Made by a program: the position numbers and the translations under genes. Below, one piece after another: positions 46,192-55,676 of a stretch of DNA of 64,000 bases. The stretch is from JAVJRN01 sp040218415. Its GTDB lineage: Bacteria > Bacteroidota > Bacteroidia > Cytophagales > Cyclobacteriaceae. The notes under the pieces are model-generated. The model ran no database searches and was not told the DNA's origin. It was given only the letters and a program-made list of their open reading frames with translations. Position 1 is the first letter of the stretch. Each line of letters starts with the position of its first letter. Where the stretch lies: positions 1-64,000 of the forward strand of contig JAVJRN010000050.1 of the NCBI GenBank assembly GCA_040218415.1, read 5' to 3'.

Positions 46192-48385
46192 TCTTGTTTT
46201 CTTTAAATTTTTCGAAGCGTGATTTTACATCAACAGGAGGAAAAGTATTGTTTTCTTTCTCTGTGTCCGCTGTTACATTGTTAGGGTCGATACGCACTGA
46301 AGCGACCACTTTATCTTTGAAAAAGTATTTCAAGACTTGCTGTTCGTTTTTTCTCCAAACTTCCGCCGGAATATATTCCGTTTCTTGAGAGCCATCAGTG
46401 TATGACCACTCTAGGAATATTGGCGTTACTAAGCCACCTACATTTTCTAATTCTAATTCGTAAATGTTTTTACTTTTTAAGTCATCAAAAAGCGTTTCTT
46501 CATCCAACCTAGATCTAAACTCACGATAAAGCCTATCGGTCATTTCTTGATAAGCGAGCGTTTTTGGTGAGGTCAATGGCGCATTAGTGGTTGGTTCCTG
46601 AGCATCTACATTGAACTCTGGATCCAGAGATTCTTCTGTAACCTTATACCAAGTTAAGTTTTTCACGGCTACATCCACATTATCGGTTGTATAAAACCAA
46701 CCTTTCCAGAACCAATCCAAGTCTATAGCCGAAGCGTCTTCCATTGTTCTGAAAAAATCCGCAGGTGTTGGATGCTTGAAAGCCCATCTCTGTGCATAGG
46801 TTTTTAAAGCAAAATCAAAAAGTTCAGGCCCCATAATGTGTTCACGGAGAATATTATACGCGGCAGCTGGTTTTCCATAGGCATTATTACCACCCTGCAA
46901 TACTTGCTCCGCATTAGTCATGATCGGTCGCATGGCTCCTTTTGCCCCACTCATGTAAGGGATGATTGACTCGGCCGGACCTCTGTCATATGGATAGTCC
47001 GGATAGTTTTCCAGTTCTGTTCTGTACTCTAAATAAGTATTGATTCCTTCGTCCATCCATGTCCATTGACGCTCATCAGAGTTGATGATCATAGGGAAAT
47101 AGTTGTGACCCACCTCGTGAATAACCACGCCGATCATTCCATATTTCGTCCTGTCAGGAATAGTCCCGTCTTTTTCTGGACGGCCATAGTTGAAACAGAT
47201 CATTGGGTATTCCATACCTATAGATGCCGTATGAACAGAAATAGCAACCGGATAAGGGTAGTCGATGGTGTACTTTGAATATGTTTTTATGGTATTCACA
47301 ATAGCTTTGGTCGACTCTTCCTCCCATAATGGGTTTCCTTCTTTTGGATAAAAAGACATAGCTAAAGGCGTTGAACCATCGCTTTGTTTTACGGCCTGAG
47401 CATCCCAAATAAACTTTCTAGATGCAGCAAAAGCAAAATCACGAACATTCTTTGCTTTATACCGCCAAGTCTTGGTGGTTTTTGACCTGCTCGACTCATT
47501 TTTAATTGCCTCCTCTTCTGTGATAATCATCACTGGCTTATCGAAAGTTGTCTTAGCTTTTTCTAATTGGCTTATTTGCTTGCTCGTTAAGTTCTCTTTT
47601 TGGTTTTGAAGCACGCCGGTGGCTGCTATCACATAATCTGAAGGCACGGTAATGTCCACTTCGTAATCACCGAAGTTGAGGGTAAACTCTCCATTTCCTA
47701 GAAACTGCTTGTTTTGCCAGCCATCATAATCGGTATATACGGCCATTCTAGGAAAGAATTGCGCAACCGTAAAAAGATAGTTGTCGTCTTCCGGAAAGTA
47801 TTCATAACCTGATCGGCCTCCATCAATTGCCCGATCGTTCACGAGAAAACTCCAAGCTATTTTTAAAGAAAATGTTTCTCCAGAAGCGAGTGTTTTCGGT
47901 AAATCCACACGCATCATTGTATTATTAATGACATAATTCAAAGGGATATTATCCTGAGTCCGTACCCATGAGATGTTGAAGCCTCCGCGATATTCTGGGT
48001 CATCAACCAAGCTTTTATACTGCTTAATGTTGATTTTTTGATTTCTTATTTGCTTCGTGCTGGTAGATGACGACATAGAGTTATCGGCTCTAATGTTCTG
48101 GTCGAGCTGTATCCACAAATAAGTCAGTGGGTCTGGCGAGTTGTTTAAATAAGTAATCGTTTCTTCGCCAGTGACTCGTTTGTTTTCCTCATCTAGCACA
48201 ATATTGATTTTGTAATCCGCTTTTTGTTGCCAATATTCCTTGCCCGGGCTTCCTGCTGCTGTGCGATAAGTGTTAGGCGTGCGGAGGGTCGTTCCTAGTT
48301 GCTCGAACTTTTGATCCCATTTGTCTTGAGCCAAAGATGGCATGGCCATAGCCATGACAGATAATAAAAATAAAAATTTCTTCAT
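46184..48385 (-). CDS. M1 family metallopeptidase (aminopeptidase-like), exported
   Basis: 733 aa, signal peptide about 1-19 (ending SLAQ). The zinc site is 'HEVGHN' (His423, His427) with the third ligand Glu446 in 'WMDEGINTYLE', exactly the HEXXH-x18-E spacing of M1. The exopeptidase-type motif is present in altered form as 'IGMEYPM' (usual GxMEN). The N-terminal part (about 40-270) is the M1 beta-domain; the C-terminal 120 residues are poorly conserved and charged. It probably trims peptides in the periplasm. It lies 30 bp downstream of the HupE/UreJ-like gene and overlaps the next lipoprotein gene, so the three likely form an operon. Confidence 0.93.
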   Translation of the reverse strand: MKKFLFLLSVMAMAMPSLAQDKWDQKFEQLGTTLRTPNTYRTAAGSPGKEYWQQKADYKINIVLDEENKRVTGEETITYLNNSPDPLTYLWIQLDQNIRADNSMSSSTSTKQIRNQKINIKQYKSLVDDPEYRGGFNISWVRTQDNIPLNYVINNTMMRVDLPKTLASGETFSLKIAWSFLVNDRAIDGGRSGYEYFPEDDNYLFTVAQFFPRMAVYTDYDGWQNKQFLGNGEFTLNFGDYEVDITVPSDYVIAATGVLQNQKENLTSKQISQLEKAKTTFDKPVMIITEEEAIKNESSRSKTTKTWRYKAKNVRDFAFAASRKFIWDAQAVKQSDGSTPLAMSFYPKEGNPLWEEESTKAIVNTIKTYSKYTIDYPYPVAISVHTASIGMEYPMICFNYGRPEKDGTIPDRTKYGMIGVVIHEVGHNYFPMIINSDERQWTWMDEGINTYLEYRTELENYPDYPYDRGPAESIIPYMSGAKGAMRPIMTNAEQVLQGGNNAYGKPAAAYNILREHIMGPELFDFALKTYAQRWAFKHPTPADFFRTMEDASAIDLDWFWKGWFYTTDNVDVAVKNLTWYKVTEESLDPEFNVDAQEPTTNAPLTSPKTLAYQEMTDRLYREFRSRLDEETLFDDLKSKNIYELELENVGGLVTPIFLEWSYTDGSQETEYIPAEVWRKNEQQVLKYFFKDKVVASVRIDPNNVTADTEKENNTFPPVDVKSRFEKFKENKND

Positions 48386-48415
48386 AGTTTGATTGTAGGT
48401 TCTGGTTTTCTTTAT

Positions 48416-48982
48416 TCAGGTCATCAAAATGATCGTTGCTCCGATCACCGCACTCGATATGGATAGTCTCCATTCTCTTGGGTTAACCTTAAGTTTGTCA
48501 ATAAATATAGCTGTTATCAAAAGGTAAAAAAGCACAATAATTAATTGACCTACCTCTAAACCAATATTGAAGCTTAAAAGTTGGAAAACGATATTTTCCT
48601 CTGACCCGAGCAAAGCTTTAAGGTAGTTAGAAAAGCCCAAGCCGTGAATCAAACCGAAAAATAGCGCGAGCGCATAATTGAGTTTTGTCGTTTTTGTTTG
48701 GCTCTTGTTCAAGTTGACCAATGTGAGAACAGCGGTAATCAAAATGGTTATTGGAATTATTGTTTCGATAATTTCTGGACTAATATTCACAAGGTTCATT
48801 GTCGAAAGCGCAAGTGTTACACTATGTCCAATAGTAAAAGCTGTCACCAATACAAGCACTTTTTTCCAATCTTGAAGTTGGTAGCCCACAGCTAGTGCAA
48901 TAATGAAAAGCATGTGATCCATTCCTTTAATATCCAGAATATGGTCAAAGCCCAAGCCAAGATAAGTTGTAAATTCTGACAT
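48416..48982 (-). CDS. HupE/UreJ-like membrane protein
   Basis: 188 aa, about six membrane helices. Family marks are 'LGFDHILDIKGMDHMLFIIAL' and 'VTAFTIGHSVTLAL', then 'FGLIHGLGFSNYL', with conserved His/Asp residues inside helices. HupE/UreJ proteins are linked with nickel or other metal uptake in hydrogenase and urease loci. This Bacteroidetes subgroup has no such genes nearby, so the substrate is open. First gene of the putative operon with the M1 peptidase; divergent from a DUF6702 gene with only 25-46 bp between starts. Confidence 0.85.
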   Translation of the reverse strand: MSEFTTYLGLGFDHILDIKGMDHMLFIIALAVGYQLQDWKKVLVLVTAFTIGHSVTLALSTMNLVNISPEIIETIIPITILITAVLTLVNLNKSQTKTTKLNYALALFFGLIHGLGFSNYLKALLGSEENIVFQLLSFNIGLEVGQLIIVLFYLLITAIFIDKLKVNPREWRLSISSAVIGATIILMT

Positions 48983-49007
48983 TCTCCAAAATTAAAGCAA
49001 TGCATAT

Positions 49008-49484
49008 TTGCAAAATATATTTTCGCCTATGCTTTTGCTATTGCTTTCTTTTATCATTCTACATCCTTTTCACGTAAGCGTGACGGAAGTAACCTATCTG
49101 CAAAATGCTAAAGCTTTGCAGGTTACACAACGGATTTTCTACGACGACTTGGAAAAAGGCATACAAGAGGCAAATAAAAATGATGATTATCGTTTGACCA
49201 TTCCTCTTGATCCTTTGGCTAAGGAATATCTTATTAACGAAACGAGTATTTCTGCCGGAGGTAATAAGGCGGTTCTTTTGGGAGCAGAAGAGGATAAAGA
49301 CCTTGTTTGGGTATATTTTGAAATAGAAAGCCTGGCGCCCAATAGTAAAATCACTTTTCAGTCAACACTGCTTACTCGCACGTTTGATGATCAGGAAAAC
49401 CTCCTTCATTTTAAACTCCCGAGTGGAAAAGAAACTTACCGTTTGAACGCCAACAAAGAGAAAGTGAGCATAGAAATAAAATGA
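49008..49484 (+). CDS. DUF6702 family exported protein
   Basis: 158 aa from a TTG at 49008; the ATG at 49029 gives a shorter signal 'MLLLLLSFIILHPFHVS' and is an equal or better start. The mature region starts 'HPFHVSVTEVTYLQNAKALQVTQRIFYDDLEKGI', which fits DUF6702, small periplasmic beta-sandwich proteins found across Bacteroidetes. Function is unknown. It is divergent from the HupE-like gene, and the close spacing of the starts means their promoters overlap or lie inside the coding regions. Ends 4 bp before the convergent RNA ligase-like gene. Confidence 0.78.
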   Translation: MQNIFSPMLLLLLSFIILHPFHVSVTEVTYLQNAKALQVTQRIFYDDLEKGIQEANKNDDYRLTIPLDPLAKEYLINETSISAGGNKAVLLGAEEDKDLVWVYFEIESLAPNSKITFQSTLLTRTFDDQENLLHFKLPSGKETYRLNANKEKVSIEIK

Positions 49485-49488
49485 CAAA

Positions 49489-50052
49489 TTATCCTTCAAA
49501 CGGAAACTCTTGATCGATTTCCCATATTTTATCATTTCTTTTTAAGAGATATACCGCCCGAGCCTCCCAGCTTTCCTCGAAAACTCTTTCTTTAAAAGTA
49601 TCCCACGCTTCATAAAATTGTGGCTTGCGCAAGTCACGAAAAGCAATAGTCATGTGCGGTCGATAGGCTTGATTTTTATAATTTTTCTCAAAAACCCTGA
49701 GTTCTTTCAGCGCTAAACCCAGCCGCTTTTGCATGGTCAAAAGTGGTTCATCAGGACTGACATTCACAAAGATGACTCTTGGTTCAAAACACCCAAAACC
49801 TTTTTGGCTCACTACAAAAGATTTCTGCAAGTCAGCAAACTGGCCAAGTAAACCAATCAAAGCGGGTTTTTTGGCGTCCTTGAATTCAAAAGGCATCATT
49901 AGCGTAATGTGCGCAGGAGAATTAAAAGAGGCGCTTGCGTTATATCGAGCCTTTATTTCCTCTTTCAACAGTTTTGCTTGCTCTTGAACCTTGGGCGGAG
50001 GAATAAGTGCGATGAAATATTTTGAAACAGAATGGTTTATTTCTGAAGCCAT
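49489..50052 (-). CDS. 2'-5' RNA ligase / RNA 2',3'-cyclic phosphodiesterase family protein
   Basis: 187 aa, 2H phosphoesterase fold. Both HxT motifs are present: 'HITLMM' (His48, Thr50) and 'HMTIAF' (His133, Thr135). The beginning 'KYFIALIPPPKVQEQAKLLKEEI' is the expected first strand and helix. Members such as ThpR hydrolyse 2',3'-cyclic phosphates of RNA or ligate 2'-5' tRNA halves; the natural role in bacteria is unclear. Cytoplasmic. Probably a single gene, with 218 bp to the divergent M3 peptidase gene. Confidence 0.88.
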   Translation of the reverse strand: MASEINHSVSKYFIALIPPPKVQEQAKLLKEEIKARYNASASFNSPAHITLMMPFEFKDAKKPALIGLLGQFADLQKSFVVSQKGFGCFEPRVIFVNVSPDEPLLTMQKRLGLALKELRVFEKNYKNQAYRPHMTIAFRDLRKPQFYEAWDTFKERVFEESWEARAVYLLKRNDKIWEIDQEFPFEG

Positions 50053-50270
50053 AATTGATGAAGATAATCTAAATAGACCGTATGTCCGGTATCAATGCCC
50101 TTTACTAAAATTTACATGGAAAGGATGAGATAATTATGCAAATTAGTCATTCGAAAAGCATTTAAACAGGTAAAAAGTATAGCTTCCTATTAAGACGGTT
50201 TACAAGTCCACATTGGAATCTGTTTTTTCTACCTTTAAACAATAAGACCAAACAACCCTGTTTTCTAGAG

Positions 50271-52382
50271 ATGAAAAACTATCTATCTATCTACATCATA
50301 CTATTATTGCTGGTAAGCGCCTGCGACGAAAAGAATGAAATGCAAGAAAAAGCTAATCCGCTGTATTTAGAATGGGACACTCCTCATGGCGTTCCTCCGT
50401 TCGATAAAATCAAGCCGGAGCACTATATGCCCGCCTTCAGTGATGGTATGAAAATACAACTTGAAGAAGTGGCAGCCATTGCCAATAATTCCGAAGAGCC
50501 AACTTTTGAAAACACCATTGAAGCCTACGAAAAGTCTGGAAAACTACTGAGCAAAGCCTCCAATGTTTTTTTCAACCTAACTTCTGCTCACACGAATGAT
50601 TCCCTTCAGGCTATTTCCAAAGAAATTAGTCCAAAAATTTCTGGCCACAACGATAACATTTATTTGAATGCCAAATTTTACGCACGCGTAAAACGCCTAT
50701 TTGATGTTAGAGCTGAGCTGGACTTAACCGAAGAGCAACTACAGCTTCTGGAAAAATACCACACGAATTTTATCCGGGCAGGTGCTGCACTAAATGAAGC
50801 AGACAAAAATAAAATGCGCGCGATCAATGAAAAGCTATCCATACTTTCTGTTCAGTTTGGCGACAATGTATTGAAAGAAGACAATCGCTTTGAATTAATT
50901 TTAGAAGCAGGCAAAGACCTTGACGGGTTACCAGAAAGCGTCATCAATGCGGCCAAGGAAGCCGCCAAAGAAAGAGGATTTGATGACAAATACTTATTCA
51001 CGCCTCACAAGCCAAGCATGCTGCCATTTATAACCTATTCTTCTAATCGCCAACATCGTATGGCTTTGAAAAAAGGTTATATCAATCGTGGAGACAACAA
51101 TGATGACCTTGACAATAAGGAAATAGCCCGACAGATTGCCAACTTGAGATTAGAAAAGGCACAACTTCTTGGCTTTGATACCCATGCCGATTACGAATTG
51201 GGCGTACGCATGCTCAATACCCCTGCCAAAGTATATAACCTGCTAGACAAGGTTTGGCCTGCCGCTTTGGAACAAGCAAAAAAAGAACGCGACCTCATGG
51301 TGGACATGGCAAAAAGAGAAGGTTTAGACATTAATATCGGCCCGTGGGATTGGTGGTATTATGCGGAAAAAATTAAAATGGAAAAATACAACCTCGATGA
51401 GGAAGAGATTCGTCCGTATTTAAAAGTGGATAATGTAATCAACGGCACCTTTATTCTAGCCAATAAGCTTTTTGGGTTAACCTTTGAAGAGCAAACCAAC
51501 ATTCCTAAATATCATCCTGATGTTAGAACCTACACGGTAAAGAATGAAAAGGGTAAGCTTATCGGTATTTACATGTCGGATTGGTTTTATAGATCAAGCA
51601 AAAGAGGTGGCGCATGGATGAACAACTATCGAGATCAGAGCAACATGGATGATAATTGGGTCATTCCTGTTATTACCAATGTTGGAAACTTTACCAAACC
51701 AAGCGGAGATAAGCCATCCTTAATCTCTAGCGATGAGGCCAACACCTTGTTCCATGAATTTGGCCATGCTATCCATGGCTTATTGAGCCAGTGTACGTAT
51801 CCTTCCATTTCAGGCACATCAACACCACGGGATTTTGTAGAGTTCCCTTCCCAGGTGCTAGAAAATTGGGTTTTCGAGCCAGAGATGTTGGCTTTGTATG
51901 CTTTCCACTATGAAACTGGAGAAGTAATGCCTGCGGAGCTGGTACAAAAAATCAAGAATGCTGGTAAATTCAATCAAGGATTCGCTACAGTGGAATATAT
52001 GGCGGCTGCTTACTTAGATATGAGTTATTATACCATCACTGAACCTATCACAGGAGATATAAGAGCCTTTGAAAAAGCGGCCATGGACAAAATAGGATTG
52101 ATAGACGCTATTGTTCCAAGATATAGAACGGGCTATTTTCGTCATGTGTTTTCTGGAGGGTATTCCGCAGGCTATTACAGTTACTTAAACTCCGCGGTGA
52201 TGGATGCAGATGCGTTCGGTGCTTTTAGTGAAAAAGGAATTTTTGATCAAGAAACGGCGGATGCTTACCGTGAGGAAATATTGTCGAAAGGTGGAACTAG
52301 AGACGCCATGGACATGTATGTCAACTTCCGTGGTAGAGAACCAGAGTTCGATGCATTACTCAGAAGACGAGGATTTAAATAA
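50271..52382 (+). CDS. M3 family peptidase (dipeptidyl carboxypeptidase-like) lipoprotein
   Basis: 703 aa. Lipoprotein signal 'YIILLLLVSACDEK', lipobox LVSAC. Mature protein begins 'PLYLEWDTPHGVPPFDKIKPEHYMPAF', the usual opening of Dcp/oligopeptidase A proteins. The zinc motif 'LFHEFGHAIHGLLS' has His495, Glu496 and His499; the third ligand should be the Glu in 'FVEFPSQVLENW'. The substrate loop 'RYRTGYFRHVFSGGYSAGYYSY' near the end is typical of M3A. It cleaves dipeptides from C-termini of small peptides, anchored in the periplasm or outer membrane. A terminator follows. Confidence 0.94.
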   Translation: MKNYLSIYIILLLLVSACDEKNEMQEKANPLYLEWDTPHGVPPFDKIKPEHYMPAFSDGMKIQLEEVAAIANNSEEPTFENTIEAYEKSGKLLSKASNVFFNLTSAHTNDSLQAISKEISPKISGHNDNIYLNAKFYARVKRLFDVRAELDLTEEQLQLLEKYHTNFIRAGAALNEADKNKMRAINEKLSILSVQFGDNVLKEDNRFELILEAGKDLDGLPESVINAAKEAAKERGFDDKYLFTPHKPSMLPFITYSSNRQHRMALKKGYINRGDNNDDLDNKEIARQIANLRLEKAQLLGFDTHADYELGVRMLNTPAKVYNLLDKVWPAALEQAKKERDLMVDMAKREGLDINIGPWDWWYYAEKIKMEKYNLDEEEIRPYLKVDNVINGTFILANKLFGLTFEEQTNIPKYHPDVRTYTVKNEKGKLIGIYMSDWFYRSSKRGGAWMNNYRDQSNMDDNWVIPVITNVGNFTKPSGDKPSLISSDEANTLFHEFGHAIHGLLSQCTYPSISGTSTPRDFVEFPSQVLENWVFEPEMLALYAFHYETGEVMPAELVQKIKNAGKFNQGFATVEYMAAAYLDMSYYTITEPITGDIRAFEKAAMDKIGLIDAIVPRYRTGYFRHVFSGGYSAGYYSYLNSAVMDADAFGAFSEKGIFDQETADAYREEILSKGGTRDAMDMYVNFRGREPEFDALLRRRGFK

Positions 52383-52396
52383 AGTTTTACCTTCTT

Positions 52397-52430
52397 AGCC
52401 CCAGCAAACATACCAGCGAGGGGCTTTTTT
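52397..52430 (+). terminator. Terminator after the M3 peptidase gene
   Basis: AGCCCC (52397-52402) pairs with GGGGCT (52420-52425), 17-nt loop, followed by further T to 52430. It lies 14 bp past the stop. The next plus-strand gene starts 35 bp later, so it needs its own promoter or readthrough. Confidence 0.7.
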
Positions 52431-52464
52431 ATTACTAAAGCATCGCTTTAAACCAGAACAAAAC

Positions 52465-54900
52465 ATGAAACAATATTCAATACTCTTCGCAGTTATTGCG
52501 CTCCTATTTGGATGTGCATCTACCAAAACGCCAACGGCCACTGCGGTAAAAGAAGAAGCAAAAACCACTTCATACCCCGGCTTCTTTGATTTTGAATGGA
52601 ATGAAAAGTCTGGTAAAATACTCTTAGAAATACCGGAATTCGATCAAGAATTTCTCTATGTGAATTATTTGGCCGCTGGTGTTGGCTCTAATGATATTGG
52701 ACTTGACCGAGGGCAAATAGGAGACAATAGAGTCGTAAAGTTTGTTAGAAGTGGGCCAAAAGTGCTACTGATGCAGCCAAACTACAACTTTCGTGCAATC
52801 AGCGATAATGAAAATGAAGTGCGCTCAGTGAGCGAGGCTTTTGCTTCTTCCATCATTTGGGGTTTCAAGGTTGAGAGTGAAAAAGAAGGTAAAGTGACAA
52901 TAGACATTACTGACTTTTTACTTTCTGATGCTCATGGTGTTGCCCAAACACTTAAAAGAAGTAAACAAGGCAGTTATAGTTTGGATGCAAGTAGATCGGC
53001 CATTTACCTTGAGCAAACGAAAAACTTTAAAGACAACACCGAGTTTGAAGCCACTTTAACCTTCAAAGGCGAAGCAACAGGTGGTTACCTTCGATCAGTT
53101 GTGCCAACTTCATCTTCTGTGACCGTTCGTACCCATCATTCTTTCGTAAGGTTGCCGGAATTAGGCACTTATGACATGCGGGAATATGATCCCAGATCTG
53201 GCTTCTACTCCATGGAGTATCAAGATTATGCCACGCCCATTGAAGAATCTTTGGTCAAGCGATTTATCTACAAGCATAAATTGGAAAAGAAAAACCCAGA
53301 ACTGGCCATAAGTGAGCCTGTAAAACCGATCATTTACTATGTGGACAAAGGTGCTCCAGAACCCGTGCGCTCTGCTTTAATCGAAGGAGCTAGCTGGTGG
53401 AATCAGGCTTTTGAAGCGGCGGGTTATAAAAATGCCTTTCAGGTTTATGTCCTTCCAGACAGTGCAGATGCTTTGGATATCAATTACAATGTTATTCAAT
53501 GGGTTCACCGCTCTACACGTGGTTGGTCCTATGGAAGTTGGATTGCCGATCCGCGCACTGGGCAAATTTTGAAAGGACATGTTTCCTTAGGTTCACTAAG
53601 AATCAGACAAGACTTCTTAATTGCCACAGGTCTTTTGATGCCTTATGAAACTGGAGAACCGGTTTCAGACGAAATGAAAGAAATGGCCTTGGCCAGATTA
53701 AGACAATTGTCTGCGCACGAAGTAGGACATACGATTGGTCTATATCACAATTTCGCGGCAAGTACTGATGGTCGGGCGAGTGTGATGGATTATCCACACC
53801 CATTGATCAAGCTAGATAAAAACGGCGAAATCGACTTAAGCGACGCTTATGATCAAAAAATTGGTGAATGGGACAAGTATGCCATTCGGTATGGATATTC
53901 TGATTTTGGAAAAGAAGATAAGGCTCAACTAAATAATATCGTCAATGAATGGATCGATGAAGGGCTGAATTTTATGATGGACAATGATGCTCGATCTGTA
54001 GGGAGTGCACATCCAAAAGCACATTTGTGGGACAATGGCAAGAATCCGGCAGATGAATTGACAAGAATTACGGAGATTCGATCAAAAGTACTAAATAACT
54101 TCTCCGAAAAGGCGATTAGAGCAGGTGAGCCAATCGCGAATATGGAAGAAGTTTTAGTTCCTATGTACTTTCTACATCGCTATCAAATCGAAGGAGCAGC
54201 CAAGCTAATCGGTGGAGTTGATTACACGTACAAAACCAAAGGCGATGCGCTCGCCTATCCGAAAGTAGTAGATGGAAAAATCCAGAAAGAAGCATTGAAT
54301 GCATTGATCAACACGTTGCAGCCTGAGTTTTTGGCATTCCCACAAGAAGTATTAAACAAGCTTTCTGTTAAACCTCCAGGATACGGACGTTCAAGAGAGA
54401 GCTTCAACCCAAGAACCGGGGACATTTTTGATCCAATAGCTGCCGCTGAAACTTCTGCAGATATGACTTTAAGGATGATTTTTAACGAACCAAGACTAGA
54501 ACGAGCTACGCAGCAAAGCTTAGTCAACACAGATATTGCCGGAGCTAATGAAATATTGAGCAGCATTACCCAAGCCACTTGGAAAAGTAATGTAGAAAAT
54601 GGGCTCAACGCAGCAATTAAAGTCGCTGTAGAGAAGCGCGTACTCTTTCATCTATTCAATCTTGTTACCAAAGACATTGCCGAATCGGTCAAAGAAGCAG
54701 CCTACTACGAGCTAGTCCAACTTGAAGTTTGGTTAAAATCGAAAAAAACCAGCAACGCCATGCTGAAAGCACATTATTCACATAGTTTATTTCTGATAGA
54801 GCAGTTCAAGAAAAACCCTTCTGAATTTGAAATACCTGATGCAGTAAGTCCCCCAGACGGTTCACCCATTGGGATGGATCAGATGTGTGGTTTTGAGTAA
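52465..54900 (+). CDS. Zinc-dependent metalloprotease lipoprotein (DUF5117/DUF4953 type)
   Basis: 811 aa. Lipoprotein signal 'LFAVIALLFGCAST', lipobox LFGC. N-terminal DUF5118/DUF5117-like beta region (about 35-280), then a DUF4953/metzincin-like catalytic part with 'SAHEVGHTIGLYHNF' (HExxHxxGxxH, His418, His422, His428) and a likely Met-turn in 'ASVMDYPHP'. The C-terminal part is helical. Metzincin-type zinc endopeptidase, envelope-located by the lipobox; substrate unknown. It stands after the M3 peptidase gene; both are lipoprotein peptidases, so a shared role in periplasmic or external peptide breakdown is plausible. Confidence 0.92.
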   Translation: MKQYSILFAVIALLFGCASTKTPTATAVKEEAKTTSYPGFFDFEWNEKSGKILLEIPEFDQEFLYVNYLAAGVGSNDIGLDRGQIGDNRVVKFVRSGPKVLLMQPNYNFRAISDNENEVRSVSEAFASSIIWGFKVESEKEGKVTIDITDFLLSDAHGVAQTLKRSKQGSYSLDASRSAIYLEQTKNFKDNTEFEATLTFKGEATGGYLRSVVPTSSSVTVRTHHSFVRLPELGTYDMREYDPRSGFYSMEYQDYATPIEESLVKRFIYKHKLEKKNPELAISEPVKPIIYYVDKGAPEPVRSALIEGASWWNQAFEAAGYKNAFQVYVLPDSADALDINYNVIQWVHRSTRGWSYGSWIADPRTGQILKGHVSLGSLRIRQDFLIATGLLMPYETGEPVSDEMKEMALARLRQLSAHEVGHTIGLYHNFAASTDGRASVMDYPHPLIKLDKNGEIDLSDAYDQKIGEWDKYAIRYGYSDFGKEDKAQLNNIVNEWIDEGLNFMMDNDARSVGSAHPKAHLWDNGKNPADELTRITEIRSKVLNNFSEKAIRAGEPIANMEEVLVPMYFLHRYQIEGAAKLIGGVDYTYKTKGDALAYPKVVDGKIQKEALNALINTLQPEFLAFPQEVLNKLSVKPPGYGRSRESFNPRTGDIFDPIAAAETSADMTLRMIFNEPRLERATQQSLVNTDIAGANEILSSITQATWKSNVENGLNAAIKVAVEKRVLFHLFNLVTKDIAESVKEAAYYELVQLEVWLKSKKTSNAMLKAHYSHSLFLIEQFKKNPSEFEIPDAVSPPDGSPIGMDQMCGFE

Positions 54901-54994
54901 AAGCGCTGTATGGTTTTTGATAAAGGATTCTTTGGAGGTTTTTAAATAAAAATCAAATAGGGCTAGTCGCTATATCATTGCTTGTTGGGCAGAG

Positions 54995-55621
54995 TCATTT
55001 TCGCTTGAATGTTAGTGTTAGACTGTCTTTTTCGAGTTGGAGTTCGTTGGTGTTTAGTCTAGTCAAAGAGAAGTCGTTGAAAGTTGATTGTTCTGTCAAC
55101 CTCAATTGTGCATATTCAAACTCAATAAGGTCTGAACTTACTAGGTTTTTTTGGTTGCTCTCACACTCGTTCCAAACAAACAAAGAGTCAGAAGTGAACT
55201 CAAGCAAGCTGGGGCATGGGTATCTATCGTCAAGACCATCTTGTTGTTCCCACAACCCAAGAATAATTTCGGGCAGGAAATAATCGTAAAATTGAAAGAT
55301 GTCAACAGGTGAAAAAACGATTGGGGACTTACTTGGTAATCTTGCAATTACAAACCAATTAAGGTTCTCAGTATTCTTTTCCAAGATTTTTTTATCTACT
55401 TCCTCGGGTTTCAAATAATTGCTCGGAACAGAATACTTATTGGATAAATCCATAATTACGGACATATAATAAATCATGTCATCTGCAATTGTATAGAAAT
55501 CCCCTCCATATTTTTCTTTGAGAACTTCTAATTCCCTTGAAGTCGGCGTTACAATAGAAAGTTCTTGGGCATTCAGCTGAAGGATCAAGGGTACACATAT
55601 GAAGAAAAGGATTGTTCTCAC
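54995..55621 (-). CDS. Exported protein of unknown function
   Basis: 208 aa, GTG start, signal peptide about 1-19 ('TILFFICVPLILQLNAQ'). I do not recognise a family. The mature part is mixed alpha/beta with acidic and aromatic residues ('FYDYFLPEIILGLWEQQDGLDD', 'FVWNECESNQKNLVSSDLIEFEYAQLRL'). No catalytic motif or C-terminal sorting domain is evident. 55 bp separate it from the end of the next minus-strand gene. A standalone small periplasmic protein is the best reading. Confidence 0.65.
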   Translation of the reverse strand: MRTILFFICVPLILQLNAQELSIVTPTSRELEVLKEKYGGDFYTIADDMIYYMSVIMDLSNKYSVPSNYLKPEEVDKKILEKNTENLNWFVIARLPSKSPIVFSPVDIFQFYDYFLPEIILGLWEQQDGLDDRYPCPSLLEFTSDSLFVWNECESNQKNLVSSDLIEFEYAQLRLTEQSTFNDFSLTRLNTNELQLEKDSLTLTFKRK

Positions 55622-55676
55622 TATAGCAGAGATTATGGCTAAGATTAATTATCACAAAATCAGCCGAAATTACATA

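Noticed and set aside
49000..49035. ATG at 49000 as the start of the DUF6702 gene
   Set aside because: It is in a different frame from the gene.
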